Shown piece after piece: positions 1 to 8,235 of a stretch of DNA of 64,000 nt. The notes below the pieces were generated by a model that was given only the letters and a program-made list of their open reading frames with translations, did no database searches and was not told where the DNA came from. A program made the translations under genes and the position numbers. This DNA comes from Xenophilus aerolatus (lineage in GTDB: Bacteria > Pseudomonadota > Gammaproteobacteria > Burkholderiales > Burkholderiaceae_C). Within the stretch, counting starts at the first letter, position 1; the number at the start of each line of letters is the position of its first letter. The stretch is taken from NCBI GenBank assembly GCA_029968055.1, contig JASCNX010000001.1:1550001-1614000 (forward strand), given 5' to 3'.

Positions 1-1
1 G

Positions 2-826
2 ATGCACGGCTTCCCCTACGACGTGCATGCGTACGCCGAGGTGGCGCCGCAGCTGGCGGCGCAGGGCTGCCGCGTCATCGTGCCCTTCCTGCGCGGGTAC
101 GGGCCGACCAGCTTCGTCGATGCGGCCACGCCGCGTTCGGGCGAGCAGGCCGCCCTGGGCGCCGACCTGCTCGCGCTGCTCGACGCGCTGGCGCTGCCGC
201 GCGCGGTGCTGGCCGGCTACGACTGGGGCGGGCGCGCCTGCTGCATCGTCGCGGCGCTGTGGCCCGAGCGCTGCACAGGCCTGGTGTCGCTCAACAGCTA
301 CAACATCCAGCACATCGCCTCGGCGATGACGCCGGCAGCGCCCGAGAACGAGCTGCGCTACTGGTACCAGTACTACTTCCACGGCGAGCGCGGCCGCGCC
401 GGCCTGCAGGCCAACCGCGCCGAACTGTGCGAGCTGCTGTGGCGGCTGTGGTCGCCCACCTGGCGCTTCGACGCGGCCACCTACGCGCGCACCGCAGCCG
501 CCTTCGACAACCCGGACTTCGTCGACGTGGTCATCCACTCGTACCGCCACCGCTTCGGCCTGGTGCCCGGCGACCCGGCCGTGGCGGGCATCGAGGCGCA
601 ACTGGCGCTGCAGCCCCCCATCGCCGTGCCGGCGGTCACCCTCGACGGCGCCGACGACGGCGTGATGCCCATCGGGGGCAGCGCGGCGCACGCCCACCAC
701 TTCACCGGCCCGCACGTGCACCGCGTGGTGCCCGGCGCCGGCCACAACCTGCCGCAGGAGCAGCCCGAGGCCTTCGCCCGCGCCGTGCTCGACCTGCTGC
801 GGCCCGAGACCTTCGACCAGCCATGA
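2..826 (+). CDS. Alpha/beta hydrolase, epoxide hydrolase/haloalkane dehalogenase type (5' end outside window)
   Basis: The open frame runs off the left edge, so the first visible Met is probably internal: HGFPYD, the oxyanion-hole HGxP motif of this fold, lies at the very start where about 25-30 residues should precede it. The nucleophile elbow reads LAGYDWGGRA, with Asp instead of Ser, which is the hallmark of epoxide hydrolases and haloacid/haloalkane dehalogenases that work through an aspartyl-ester intermediate. A late acid (DGADDGVMP) and the catalytic His (PGAGHNLPQEQP) complete the triad. Its stop overlaps the ATG of the next gene (ATGA), so the two are probably co-translated. The substrate cannot be told from sequence. 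Confidence 0.85.
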   Translation: MHGFPYDVHAYAEVAPQLAAQGCRVIVPFLRGYGPTSFVDAATPRSGEQAALGADLLALLDALALPRAVLAGYDWGGRACCIVAALWPERCTGLVSLNSYNIQHIASAMTPAAPENELRYWYQYYFHGERGRAGLQANRAELCELLWRLWSPTWRFDAATYARTAAAFDNPDFVDVVIHSYRHRFGLVPGDPAVAGIEAQLALQPPIAVPAVTLDGADDGVMPIGGSAAHAHHFTGPHVHRVVPGAGHNLPQEQPEAFARAVLDLLRPETFDQP

Positions 827-1707
827 GCGATACCGCCGCTTCCCTCCAGACCCTCTCCTCGCATGCCTGCTTCGGCGGCACGCAGCAATTCTTCTCGCAC
901 GATTCGCGCGAGATCGGCCTGCCGATGCGCTTCTCGGTCTACCTGCCGCCGCAGGCGCAGCAAGGCCCGGTCCCCGCGTTGCTCTTTCTGGCCGGCCTGA
1001 CCTGCAACGAAGAGACCTTCATGATCAAGGCCGGCGCGCAGCGTTTGGCGGCCGAGCATGGCATCGCCCTCGTCGCGCCCGACACCAGCCCGCGCGGCGC
1101 TGCGGTCGAGCAACTGCCCGGCGCCACCGAGAGCTGGGACTTCGGCATCGCCGCCGGCTTCTACCTCGACGCCACCGCCGAGCCCTGGGCCGGGCATTTC
1201 CGCATGGAAAGCTGGATCGTGCAGGAGCTGCTGCCGCTGGTGGCCCACCAGTTCCCCATCGACGCACAACGCATCGGCCTCTTCGGCCACTCGATGGGCG
1301 GGCATGGCGCGCTCACGCTGGCACTGCGGCACCCGGGGCGCTTTGCTTCGCTCTCGGCCTTCGCGCCCATCTGCGCGCCCAGCGAGTGCCCGTGGGGCGA
1401 GAAGGCCTTCGGCCGCTACTTCGGCACCACCGAAGACGGGCGCGCCCAATGGCTGGCCCACGACGCCGCGGCGCTCATGCAGTCGCAGACGGCCGCGCCC
1501 TACCCCGAGGGCATCCTGGTGGACCAGGGCCTGGCCGACAAATTCCTGGCCGAGCAGTTGCACCCGGAGCGGCTGGAGGCCGCCTGCGCCGCCGCGGGCC
1601 AGCCGCTGACGCTGCGCCGCCACGCCGGCTACGACCACGGCTACTACTTCATCCAGAGCTTCATGGCCGACCACGTCGCGCACCACGCGCGCACGCTGTG
1701 CCGCTGA
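823..1707 (+). CDS. fghA: S-formylglutathione hydrolase
   Basis: The 294-residue protein matches the esterase-D/FGH family in length and motifs. It hydrolyses S-formylglutathione to formate and glutathione, the second step of glutathione-dependent formaldehyde detoxification in the cytosol. The nucleophile elbow GHSMGGHGAL puts the catalytic Ser at residue 157; LVDQGLADKFL carries the acid and GYDHGYYFI the His. The N-terminal block LTCNEETFMIKAGAQ is also typical. The ATG at 823 overlaps the stop of the upstream hydrolase. The usual partner, class III alcohol dehydrogenase, is not visible here but may lie to the left of the window. The family call is firm. Confidence 0.95.
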   Translation: MSDTAASLQTLSSHACFGGTQQFFSHDSREIGLPMRFSVYLPPQAQQGPVPALLFLAGLTCNEETFMIKAGAQRLAAEHGIALVAPDTSPRGAAVEQLPGATESWDFGIAAGFYLDATAEPWAGHFRMESWIVQELLPLVAHQFPIDAQRIGLFGHSMGGHGALTLALRHPGRFASLSAFAPICAPSECPWGEKAFGRYFGTTEDGRAQWLAHDAAALMQSQTAAPYPEGILVDQGLADKFLAEQLHPERLEAACAAAGQPLTLRRHAGYDHGYYFIQSFMADHVAHHARTLCR

Positions 1708-1762
1708 TGGCCTTCGATTCCGCTGCCTGCCGCAAGCGCCCGGTGCGCGCGGCGGCCGATTC

Positions 1763-2275
1763 GTGGTCCTGACCCGCATGGCGCTCGCCGACTTCGACCG
1801 CCTGCAACTGCGCGCCTGGAGCGGCGGGCGCATGGAGCAGTTCGCCCTTGCCGGCATCTGGCGCCGCGCCTGGAGCGCGGCGCAAGGGCACGAGGCCCCG
1901 CACATCGCGCCCATCGGCCACTGGCTGGCGCGGGTGGAGGCGGAATTCGTGGCCCCGGCCGAGGTCCACATCGCCGAGCGCGGCGGCCAGCCGCTCGCCT
2001 TCATGGTGATGCTGCCGGAGCGAGCCTACGTCGCCCAGTTGTACGTCGACCCGCACCGCCACGGCCAGGGCCTGGGCCGGCGCCTGCTCGACGTGGCCTG
2101 CCGGCGCATGCCAGCCGGCTGGCGCCTGCATGTGGCCACGGCCAATGCCGCGGGCCAGCGCTTCTACGAGCGCTACGGGCTCCAGCGCGGCGCAGTCGAC
2201 CGCCACCCGGCCACCGGCCGCGAACGTGTGGCGTTCGGCTGGCGCCCCACCGGCGACGGGGCGACGGGCGAATGA
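1763..2275 (+). CDS. GNAT family N-acetyltransferase
   Basis: This is a 170-residue acetyltransferase-fold protein. The acetyl-CoA pyrophosphate loop is seen in LYVDPHRHGQGLGRRLL (the R/Q-x-x-G-x-G/A motif), followed by the helix and the FYERYGLQRG block near the C-terminus that is typical of GNAT proteins. The substrate is unknown. Two starts are possible, GTG at 1763 or ATG at 1778; neither has a convincing Shine-Dalgarno, and the longer form is given. It sits 55 bases after fghA and its last four bases overlap the ATG of the exonuclease gene, so it is likely part of the same transcript. Confidence 0.8.
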   Translation: MVLTRMALADFDRLQLRAWSGGRMEQFALAGIWRRAWSAAQGHEAPHIAPIGHWLARVEAEFVAPAEVHIAERGGQPLAFMVMLPERAYVAQLYVDPHRHGQGLGRRLLDVACRRMPAGWRLHVATANAAGQRFYERYGLQRGAVDRHPATGRERVAFGWRPTGDGATGE

Positions 2276-2925
2276 GCGAGCCGCCCCGCACTCCCGAGGC
2301 GCCGGCCCCGCGCCCTCGCCCGCCGGCGCCCGCCGTTCCCACGCGCGACGAGATCGCGCTGCTGCCCCAGTTCGAAGGCCTGCCGCTGGGCGCCATCTCG
2401 GTCGTGCGCACGGCCGCCGATGCGGCTCGCGCGCGCGACGCGTTGCTGGCTGCCGGCGTGTGCGGCTTCGACACCGAATCGAAACCCACCTTCCGCAAGG
2501 ACGAGGTCAACACCGGCCCGCACGTCCTGCAGTTCGCCACGCGCGAGCACGCCTGGCTGTTCCAGACGGCGCACACCGACGGCCTGCCCGTGGCCGCCGA
2601 ACTGCTGGCGTCGACGGCGCTCGTGAAAGTGGGATTCGGCCTCGACACCGACCGCACACTGATCCGCAAGCGGCTGGGGGTCGAGCCTGCCGCCGTCATC
2701 GACCTGGACCATGTCTTTCGCCGCCGCGGCCACCGCCAGTCGGTGGGCGTGAAGAGCGCCGTCGCCCTCGTGTTCGGCCAGCGCTTCGTCAAGTCGCGCA
2801 AGGCGACCACCTCCAACTGGGCCGCCGCACGGCTGACCGAGGCGCAGCTGCGCTATGCGGCCAACGATGCGTATGCGGCGCTGCGGGTGCACGAGGCCAT
2901 CTCCGATTCGCCCAGCACCCGCTGA
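2272..2925 (+). CDS. 3'-5' exonuclease, RNase D-like (DEDDy)
   Basis: The 217-residue protein carries the complete DEDDy exonuclease signature: Asp67 and Glu69 in GFDTES, Asp125 in GFGLDTD, and Tyr195/Asp199 in YAANDAYAAL. These residues bind two metal ions and cleave nucleotides from a 3' end. It is a stand-alone nuclease domain without the HRDC domains of true RNase D, and it begins with about 25 Pro/Ala-rich residues that look disordered. The ATG at 2272 overlaps the GNAT stop. Whether the substrate is RNA or DNA cannot be read from the sequence. Confidence 0.85.
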   Translation: MSEPPRTPEAPAPRPRPPAPAVPTRDEIALLPQFEGLPLGAISVVRTAADAARARDALLAAGVCGFDTESKPTFRKDEVNTGPHVLQFATREHAWLFQTAHTDGLPVAAELLASTALVKVGFGLDTDRTLIRKRLGVEPAAVIDLDHVFRRRGHRQSVGVKSAVALVFGQRFVKSRKATTSNWAAARLTEAQLRYAANDAYAALRVHEAISDSPSTR

Positions 2926-3038
2926 CCGCTTCGCGCCCAGGGCGGCGATGGGGCCACTCCCGGGCGGAGAACGAAGCGGCCGCCACGTTGCCACAATGGT
3001 CGGCCGCGCGCCGAAGCGCCGTACATCTGAAGGACACC

Positions 3039-4469
3039 ATGAACACTGCTGACAAGAAAAGCGATTTCGGTTTGATCGGCCTGGCCGTGATGGGCCAGAA
3101 CCTGGTGCTGAACGTGGAAAGCCGCGGCTTCCAGGTCAGCGTCTACAACCGCACCACCAGCGTCACCGACGCCTTCGTGGCCAAGAACCCAGGCAAGAAG
3201 CTGGTCGGCTGCGACACCCTCGAGGCCTTCGTGCAGAGCCTGGCCAAGCCGCGGAAGGTCATGGTGATGGTCAAGGCCGGCGCACCGGTCGACCAGGTGA
3301 TCGAGCAGCTGATCCCGCTGCTGGAGAAGGACGACATCGTCATCGACGGCGGCAACAGCCTCTACACGGATACCGAGCGGCGCGACGCCTACCTGTCGGG
3401 CAAGGGCCTGCGCTTCATCGGGGCCGGCGTGTCGGGCGGCGAGGAGGGGGCGCGCAAGGGCCCGGCGATCATGCCCGGCGGCCCGGCCTCGACCTGGGAA
3501 GTGATGAAGCCGATCTTCGAGAGCATCGCCGCCAAGGTCGACGGCCAGCCCTGCGTCATCCACATCGGGCCCGGCGGCGCGGGGCACTACGTGAAGATGA
3601 TCCACAACGGCATCGAGTACGGCGACATGCAGCTCATCTGCGAGGCGTACGCGCTGTTCAAGGCCGCGGGCTTCACGACCGACGAGATGGCGGCCGTCTT
3701 CGACCAGTGGAACGAAGGCGACCTGCAGAGCTACCTGATCCAGATCACCGGCAAGGCGCTGGCGCAGAAGGACCCGGAGACCGGCAAGCCGCTGGTCGAC
3801 GTGATCCTCGACAAGGCCGGCCAGAAGGGCACGGGCCAGTGGACGCTGATCAACGCGGCCGAGCAGGCGGTGGTGATCAGCACCATCAACGCCGCCGTGG
3901 AGGCGCGCGTGCTCTCGTCGCAGAAGAAGCAGCGCGTGGCCGCCAGCGCCGTGCTGCAGGGGCCGGCACCCGCCCTGTCGCTCGAGAAGAAGGCGCTGGT
4001 CGACAAGGTGCACGACGCCCTGTACGCCTCGAAGGTCATCAGCTACACGCAGGGCTTCGACCTCATCAAGACCATGGGCGAGAAGCGGCAGTGGGGCCTG
4101 GACCTGGGCGGCATCGCGTCGATCTGGCGCGGCGGCTGCATCATCCGCGCGCGCTTCCTCAACCGCATCACCGAGGCGTACCGCGGCGACGCGGCGCTGG
4201 CCAACCTGATGCTCGCGCCTTTCTTCAAGGAACTGCTCAACCGCACGCAGCAGAACTGGCGCGAGGTGGTGGCCCTGGCCGTGAGCAACGGCATCCCGGT
4301 GCCGGCCTTCAGCGCCTCACTGGCCTACTACGACAGCTACCGTTCGGCCCGCCTGCCGGCCAACCTGCTGCAGGCCCAGCGCGACTTCTTCGGCGCCCAC
4401 ACCTACGAGCGCGTCGACAAGCCCGAAGGTGAGTTCTTCCACACGGAATGGCCTGAAGTGATCGAGTAA
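3039..4469 (+). CDS. gnd: 6-phosphogluconate dehydrogenase, decarboxylating
   Basis: The 476-residue enzyme oxidatively decarboxylates 6-phosphogluconate to ribulose 5-phosphate, making NADPH in the oxidative pentose phosphate pathway. The N-terminal Rossmann motif is GLIGLAVMGQNL (residues 11-22). The catalytic Lys186, with His189 and Glu193 nearby, lies in GGAGHYVKMIHNGIEYGD. VIDGGNSLYTDTERR and the long helical C-terminal domain are typical of the hexose-acid family, and the length fits the usual 468-480 residues. The ATG at 3039 is preceded by AAGGA at a good distance. The same frame is open far upstream but that part is antisense/out-of-frame noise over the exonuclease gene. Confidence 0.97.
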   Translation: MNTADKKSDFGLIGLAVMGQNLVLNVESRGFQVSVYNRTTSVTDAFVAKNPGKKLVGCDTLEAFVQSLAKPRKVMVMVKAGAPVDQVIEQLIPLLEKDDIVIDGGNSLYTDTERRDAYLSGKGLRFIGAGVSGGEEGARKGPAIMPGGPASTWEVMKPIFESIAAKVDGQPCVIHIGPGGAGHYVKMIHNGIEYGDMQLICEAYALFKAAGFTTDEMAAVFDQWNEGDLQSYLIQITGKALAQKDPETGKPLVDVILDKAGQKGTGQWTLINAAEQAVVISTINAAVEARVLSSQKKQRVAASAVLQGPAPALSLEKKALVDKVHDALYASKVISYTQGFDLIKTMGEKRQWGLDLGGIASIWRGGCIIRARFLNRITEAYRGDAALANLMLAPFFKELLNRTQQNWREVVALAVSNGIPVPAFSASLAYYDSYRSARLPANLLQAQRDFFGAHTYERVDKPEGEFFHTEWPEVIE

Positions 4470-4492
4470 GGCCGGATCGCGCTCACGACCAT

Positions 4493-4524
4493 CGAACCGT
4501 TCATGCTGAGCCTGTCGAAGCGCC
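4493..4524. repeat. Dispersed extragenic repeat, single copy in window
   Basis: The stretch containing GTTCATGCTGAGCCTGTCG followed by AAGC closely resembles a short extragenic repeat (GTTCGTGCTGAGCCTGTCGAAGC and variants) that I recall as scattered in many copies through Comamonadaceae and other beta- and gammaproteobacterial genomes. It sits between the convergent ends of gnd and the DUF2894 gene. Only one copy is visible here, so the assignment rests on memory of the family, not on repetition within this window. Confidence 0.5.
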
Positions 4525-4545
4525 GCACGGCTTGACGCAATGCGG

Positions 4546-5175
4546 TCAGGCCGACTTGCCGCGGCCACGCGCGGACTTGCGCGCGCCGCCGGGCGTGCCG
4601 CGCGGCGCGGGCGCCGGCGCCACTGCGGCCGCCTGCATCTGCTCGAGGGCCGCGAGCGCGTCCACCCGCGCCATGAAGCGGTGCAGGCAGCCGGGCGCGA
4701 CCTCGCGCATGAGCGTGAGCGAGCGGTGCAGCAGGTGCTGCGAATTGAGCGGCCCGGGGTTCTCGGGCAGCGCGTCGACCGACTGCGTGAGCCGCCGCTC
4801 GGCGCTCAGGCCGGCCCAGACACGCCGGACGTGCGCGAGCACCCGCGGCTCGGGCATGGCGGCGAGGCCCGCACCCGGCGGGCTGGGCAGGGGCGCTTCG
4901 CCGCGCGCCGCCGCCTGTGCGGCCAGCCGCGCCGTCAAGGCGCCGAGGCCGCCGTCCTGAACGTCGTCCGCCTGTGGCGCGGCGGCGGCCACCGCCGTCG
5001 GATCGAGCTCGGCCATCAAGGCGCGAATCCGGGCATCGATGCGCTCCCGTGCCTCGTCCTCGTACCGCAACGCGCGCCGCGCCATCGCGGCCACGAGGCC
5101 GAAGCGCAGCGGCTGCGCGACGTCGACGCCGGCATGGCGCAGGCGTTCGAGCGCGGGCGCGTGGTCTTCAGCCAC
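4546..5175 (-). CDS. DUF2894-type protein, last gene of the motor cassette
   Basis: This is a 209-residue protein, mostly alpha-helical by composition, with a Pro/Ala-rich, basic C-terminal tail ending in repeated Arg/Lys-Ser. The N-terminal part has the pattern LERLRHAGVDVAQPLRFGLV, and the central part QHLLHRSLTLMREVAPGC is conserved-looking. It matches my memory of DUF2894, a family found beside DUF802 and OmpA genes. The start chosen is GTG at 5175, which overlaps the stop of the OmpA-like gene by eight bases (GTGGCTGA); the frame is open further upstream but that region is inside the OmpA gene. There is no signal peptide or membrane segment, so it is probably cytosolic. Function is unknown. 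Confidence 0.75.
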   Translation of the reverse strand: MAEDHAPALERLRHAGVDVAQPLRFGLVAAMARRALRYEDEARERIDARIRALMAELDPTAVAAAAPQADDVQDGGLGALTARLAAQAAARGEAPLPSPPGAGLAAMPEPRVLAHVRRVWAGLSAERRLTQSVDALPENPGPLNSQHLLHRSLTLMREVAPGCLHRFMARVDALAALEQMQAAAVAPAPAPRGTPGGARKSARGRGKSA

Positions 5176-5824
5176 GGGTCGGCGTTGCGGCCTTGGCAGG
5201 CCGCGGCGTCGGCGCCATCTCGACGCGGCGGTTGCGCGCGCGTCCGTCGGCGTCGGCATTGGACGCGACGGCCTGCTCCGAGCCGAAGGCGGCCGCGAAC
5301 ACCGACGAGGACGGCACGCCCTCCTCGATCAGCGCGCGCGTCACGGTGAGGGCGCGCTGTGCCGACAGCTCCCAGTTGTCGGCAAAGGGCTTGTTGCCGC
5401 CGCGCACCTGGCGGTCGTCGGTGAAGCCGCTCACCATGAGGATGTCGTCGCGCGCCTTCAGGTAGGCGGCGAGCGGCGCCGCCAGCCCCTTGAGCAGTTG
5501 CCGGCCCTCGGGCTGCAGCTCGGCCGAGTTGAGCGCGAACAGCACGCTGCCGCTGATGCCGATGCGGCCGTCGGTCAGCGTCACGCGGCCGGCGGCCAGC
5601 GGGCCGGCCAGGGCTTCTTCCAGCGTCTTGCGGCGCTGCACCTCGGCCTGCCGCTGCTGCGTCTCGGTTTCCAGCCTGGCGGCCAGCTCGAGCTGCATGC
5701 CCAGGGCGCACACGAGGATCAGCACGAAGGCGCCGAGCAGCCCGGCCATCAGGTCGCCGAAGACGGCCCAGACGGGCACGTCGGACTCGACGCCCGTCTC
5801 GATGTCGATCGCGTCCTGCTGCAT
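5168..5824 (-). CDS. MotB/ZorB-like OmpA-domain protein
   Basis: The 218-residue protein has a short cytosolic N-terminus, one membrane segment (about residues 17-39) and a periplasmic OmpA-type domain (about 90-210). The membrane segment reads WAVFGDLMAGLLGAFVLI; Asp24 sits where the proton-carrying Asp of MotB and ZorB lies (W-x-x-F-x-D-L-M). A short coiled-coil linker follows. The OmpA domain retains the peptidoglycan-binding pattern NWELSAQRA and RNRRVE. It is therefore predicted to be the cell-wall-anchored, ion-conducting partner of the MotA-like protein encoded just upstream. The ATG overlaps the upstream stop (TGATG). Confidence 0.88.
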   Translation of the reverse strand: MQQDAIDIETGVESDVPVWAVFGDLMAGLLGAFVLILVCALGMQLELAARLETETQQRQAEVQRRKTLEEALAGPLAAGRVTLTDGRIGISGSVLFALNSAELQPEGRQLLKGLAAPLAAYLKARDDILMVSGFTDDRQVRGGNKPFADNWELSAQRALTVTRALIEEGVPSSSVFAAAFGSEQAVASNADADGRARNRRVEMAPTPRPAKAATPTRG

Positions 5825-8235
5825 CAGGCCTCGCTGTCGGCCGTGGCGGTGGCGCCGGTGGCCGCCTGCTCCACACGCACCGGCGGCCGCGCGGCCAGCT
5901 GCTGCAGGTCGTCGAGGATCTGCTTCTGCGACAGGATGCTCAGGTCCACCACCTCGCGCGCCTGCGCGACGTAGTAGGCCAGCTGCTCGTCGCTGCGCGC
6001 CATGCTCTTGTCCAGCGCACCTTCGATGCGCTGCAGGCTGCCGGTGAGGCGCTCGCTCGCCGAACCGAACTGCTCGACCGCGGCGCCGAAGGCTTCGCCC
6101 AGGCTCGCGACCTCGACAGCGCTGCCGGTGACCTGCGCCGACACCGCCGCCAGCCGCTCGCCCTGCGCATCGACCGTCTCGGCAAAACGCCCGCCCTGGG
6201 CGTCGATGGTTTCGGCGAAGCGGTCTCCGGCGCGCTGCAGCACCTCGGACGAGGCGCCGACCAGCGCATCGATGGCCGCACGTTGCTCGGTGGAGGCGTG
6301 GTTCACGGCATCGAGCAGCGTGGCCAGCGTGTCGAGGATGCGGGTGCGCTCCTCCAGCATCGCGTTGTCGCGCACCATGCTGTCGGACAGCTTCTGGCGC
6401 AGTTCGGCAATCACCTCGGCGGCGGCGCGGGGCGCCTGCGCCGCCGTTTCGACCAGGCGGCCGATCTCGGCGATGGTGCCTTGCGCATGGGCTTCGGTCT
6501 GGGCCGAGATGTCGCGCGCGGTGCGTGCCAGCGTGTCGCAGATCTCGGCCTGCTGCCGCGCGGTCTGCGCCCCGGCTTCCTGCCAGCTCGCCTTCAGGCC
6601 GTCCGCCAGCTGCGCCAGCGACTGCGCCCAGGCGTCCAGGCGCTGCACGTCGCGCGCGGCCAGGGTGGCCTGCAACTCGTCGTGGGCCCGATCGACGGTC
6701 TGCAGCAGCGCGGCCGCCTGTTCGCCGAAGCCGCCGGCTGCTGCCGCCAGCGCCTGCTCGTTGCGCGCCGCCAGCTGCTCGCCCGCCGCGCGCTGCGCAT
6801 CGAGCGCCTCGCCCCAGCGCTGCGAAAGCTGGGTGGCGATGCCGTCGAGCCGCGCCGCCACGCCCTCGACCAGCGCTTCGGAGCGCTGGCCGAACTGCTC
6901 GGCGACGGCGTCCACCGCCGTGCGGTGCCCCACGGCCGCCCCGTCGACGCTGCGCACCAGCGCGGCCGCCTGCCGCTCGAAGCTGTCGGCAGCCCGGCCC
7001 AGGGCCTCGCGCGTGTGCAGGGCCAGGGCCTCGCCGGTCTCGCGTTGCTGGTCCAGCGCGCCGCCCCAGGCCTGCGACAGCCGCTCGGCCGTGCCGTCCA
7101 GCCGCTGGGCCACGCCGTCGACGAGCGCCGCGGAACGCTGCTCGAAGCCCTCGGCCACGCCGGCGAGCATGTCGCGCAGTTCGGCGGCCAGCGCCTGGCT
7201 GCTGCGCTGGTGGATGTCGAGCGCGCCCTGCCAGGTCTGGGCCACGCCGGCGGTGGTCCGCTCGAAGCCGATCGTCAGCCCGTCGAGCTGGCGCTGGACC
7301 GACTGGCCCAGCGTGTCGTGCAGTGCGCCGGTCTCGCGTGCGATCTGCGCCATGGTGGCCTCCACCACCGGCTGGATGGCGGCGGCCGCGGTCTTCGCGC
7401 TGTCGGTAAGGCTGCGCGTGAGCGAGCGGTCCACCGATTCGGCCAGCGCGGTGTAGGCACCGGCGGCCTGTGCATGGAACTCGGTCTGGCCCGCGGCCAG
7501 GCGCTGGGCCAGCGCCTCGTGCTGCTGCTCCATGCGCTCCATCAGGGTCTGGAGGCGCTCCACGATCTGCGGCATGGCCGCCGCCTGCTGCTCCATGAGG
7601 CGAAAGCCCTGCTCGCGCTGGTGTGCGGCCGAGAAGGGGCGCAACGTGGTGGCGATGTGCGTGTCGAGGGCCAGGGCGGCCTGGGCCCGCTCGCGCCGGT
7701 ACAGCGCCGACACCAGCCCCAGCATGGCGGAGGCCGCCACGCCCGCCACCGAGGTGCCGAAGGCCAGCCCCAGGCCCTGCACCGGCTGCGACAGCGCCGA
7801 GCGCATGGCCTGGAGGTCGGTCGTGCCCGCCAGGGCGGCGCCGGTCCCGTTGAGCGTGACCACCATGCCCAGGAACGTGCCGAGCATGCCCAGCAGCACC
7901 AGCAGGCCGGCGAGGTAAGGGGTCATCGACGGGCCGGGCAGAGCCACGCGCTGGCCCTCGATGCGCAGGCGCACCGCCGGCCGCAGCGACGGGTGCAGCG
8001 TCTCGAGCCAGGCCGCCAGGCTGGCCGGCGGCGTGCCGAGCGCAGCCACGGCCTGCACCAGCGTGGCGGTCGCCTGGCGGAAGCGATGCAGCTCCAGCGC
8101 GCCCATGGCGTAGAAGGCGGCGATGACCAGCGTCACGCCCAGGGCGAGCAGGTGGCTGCCGAGGTAGCCGGCGCCGACCCAGGCGATCACGGCCAGGCCG
8201 GCGAGGAATGCGAGAGGAGAAAGGAATCTAGGCAT
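5824..8235 (-). CDS. DUF802 MotA/ZorA-like membrane protein with long helical tail
   Basis: The 803-residue protein begins with four predicted membrane segments in a MotA-like 2+2 layout: about residues 7-24, 27-46, 107-128 (LLVLLGMLGTFLGMVVTL) and 155-177 (LGLAFGTSVAGVAASAMLGL). The GTFLGMV and T-S-x-A-G patterns are those of the MotA/TolQ/ExbB/ZorA family. Residues from about 200 to 780 are Ala/Gln/Glu-rich and strongly helical, with almost no proline, and contain an internal repeat of 84 residues (364-405 versus 448-489). The ATG at 8235 is within the last eight bases of the DUF3348 gene. It probably forms a ring around the OmpA-like partner, with the tail in the cytosol. A long open frame continuing upstream of 8235 is a shadow of DUF3348. 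Confidence 0.85.
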   Translation of the reverse strand: MPRFLSPLAFLAGLAVIAWVGAGYLGSHLLALGVTLVIAAFYAMGALELHRFRQATATLVQAVAALGTPPASLAAWLETLHPSLRPAVRLRIEGQRVALPGPSMTPYLAGLLVLLGMLGTFLGMVVTLNGTGAALAGTTDLQAMRSALSQPVQGLGLAFGTSVAGVAASAMLGLVSALYRRERAQAALALDTHIATTLRPFSAAHQREQGFRLMEQQAAAMPQIVERLQTLMERMEQQHEALAQRLAAGQTEFHAQAAGAYTALAESVDRSLTRSLTDSAKTAAAAIQPVVEATMAQIARETGALHDTLGQSVQRQLDGLTIGFERTTAGVAQTWQGALDIHQRSSQALAAELRDMLAGVAEGFEQRSAALVDGVAQRLDGTAERLSQAWGGALDQQRETGEALALHTREALGRAADSFERQAAALVRSVDGAAVGHRTAVDAVAEQFGQRSEALVEGVAARLDGIATQLSQRWGEALDAQRAAGEQLAARNEQALAAAAGGFGEQAAALLQTVDRAHDELQATLAARDVQRLDAWAQSLAQLADGLKASWQEAGAQTARQQAEICDTLARTARDISAQTEAHAQGTIAEIGRLVETAAQAPRAAAEVIAELRQKLSDSMVRDNAMLEERTRILDTLATLLDAVNHASTEQRAAIDALVGASSEVLQRAGDRFAETIDAQGGRFAETVDAQGERLAAVSAQVTGSAVEVASLGEAFGAAVEQFGSASERLTGSLQRIEGALDKSMARSDEQLAYYVAQAREVVDLSILSQKQILDDLQQLAARPPVRVEQAATGATATADSEA

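Noticed and set aside
1-4469. A glutathione-dependent formaldehyde operon including the GFA gene at 48736
   Set aside because: The GFA gene is far away and coupled to a TetR gene; the alcohol dehydrogenase partner is not visible, so no joint pathway can be shown.
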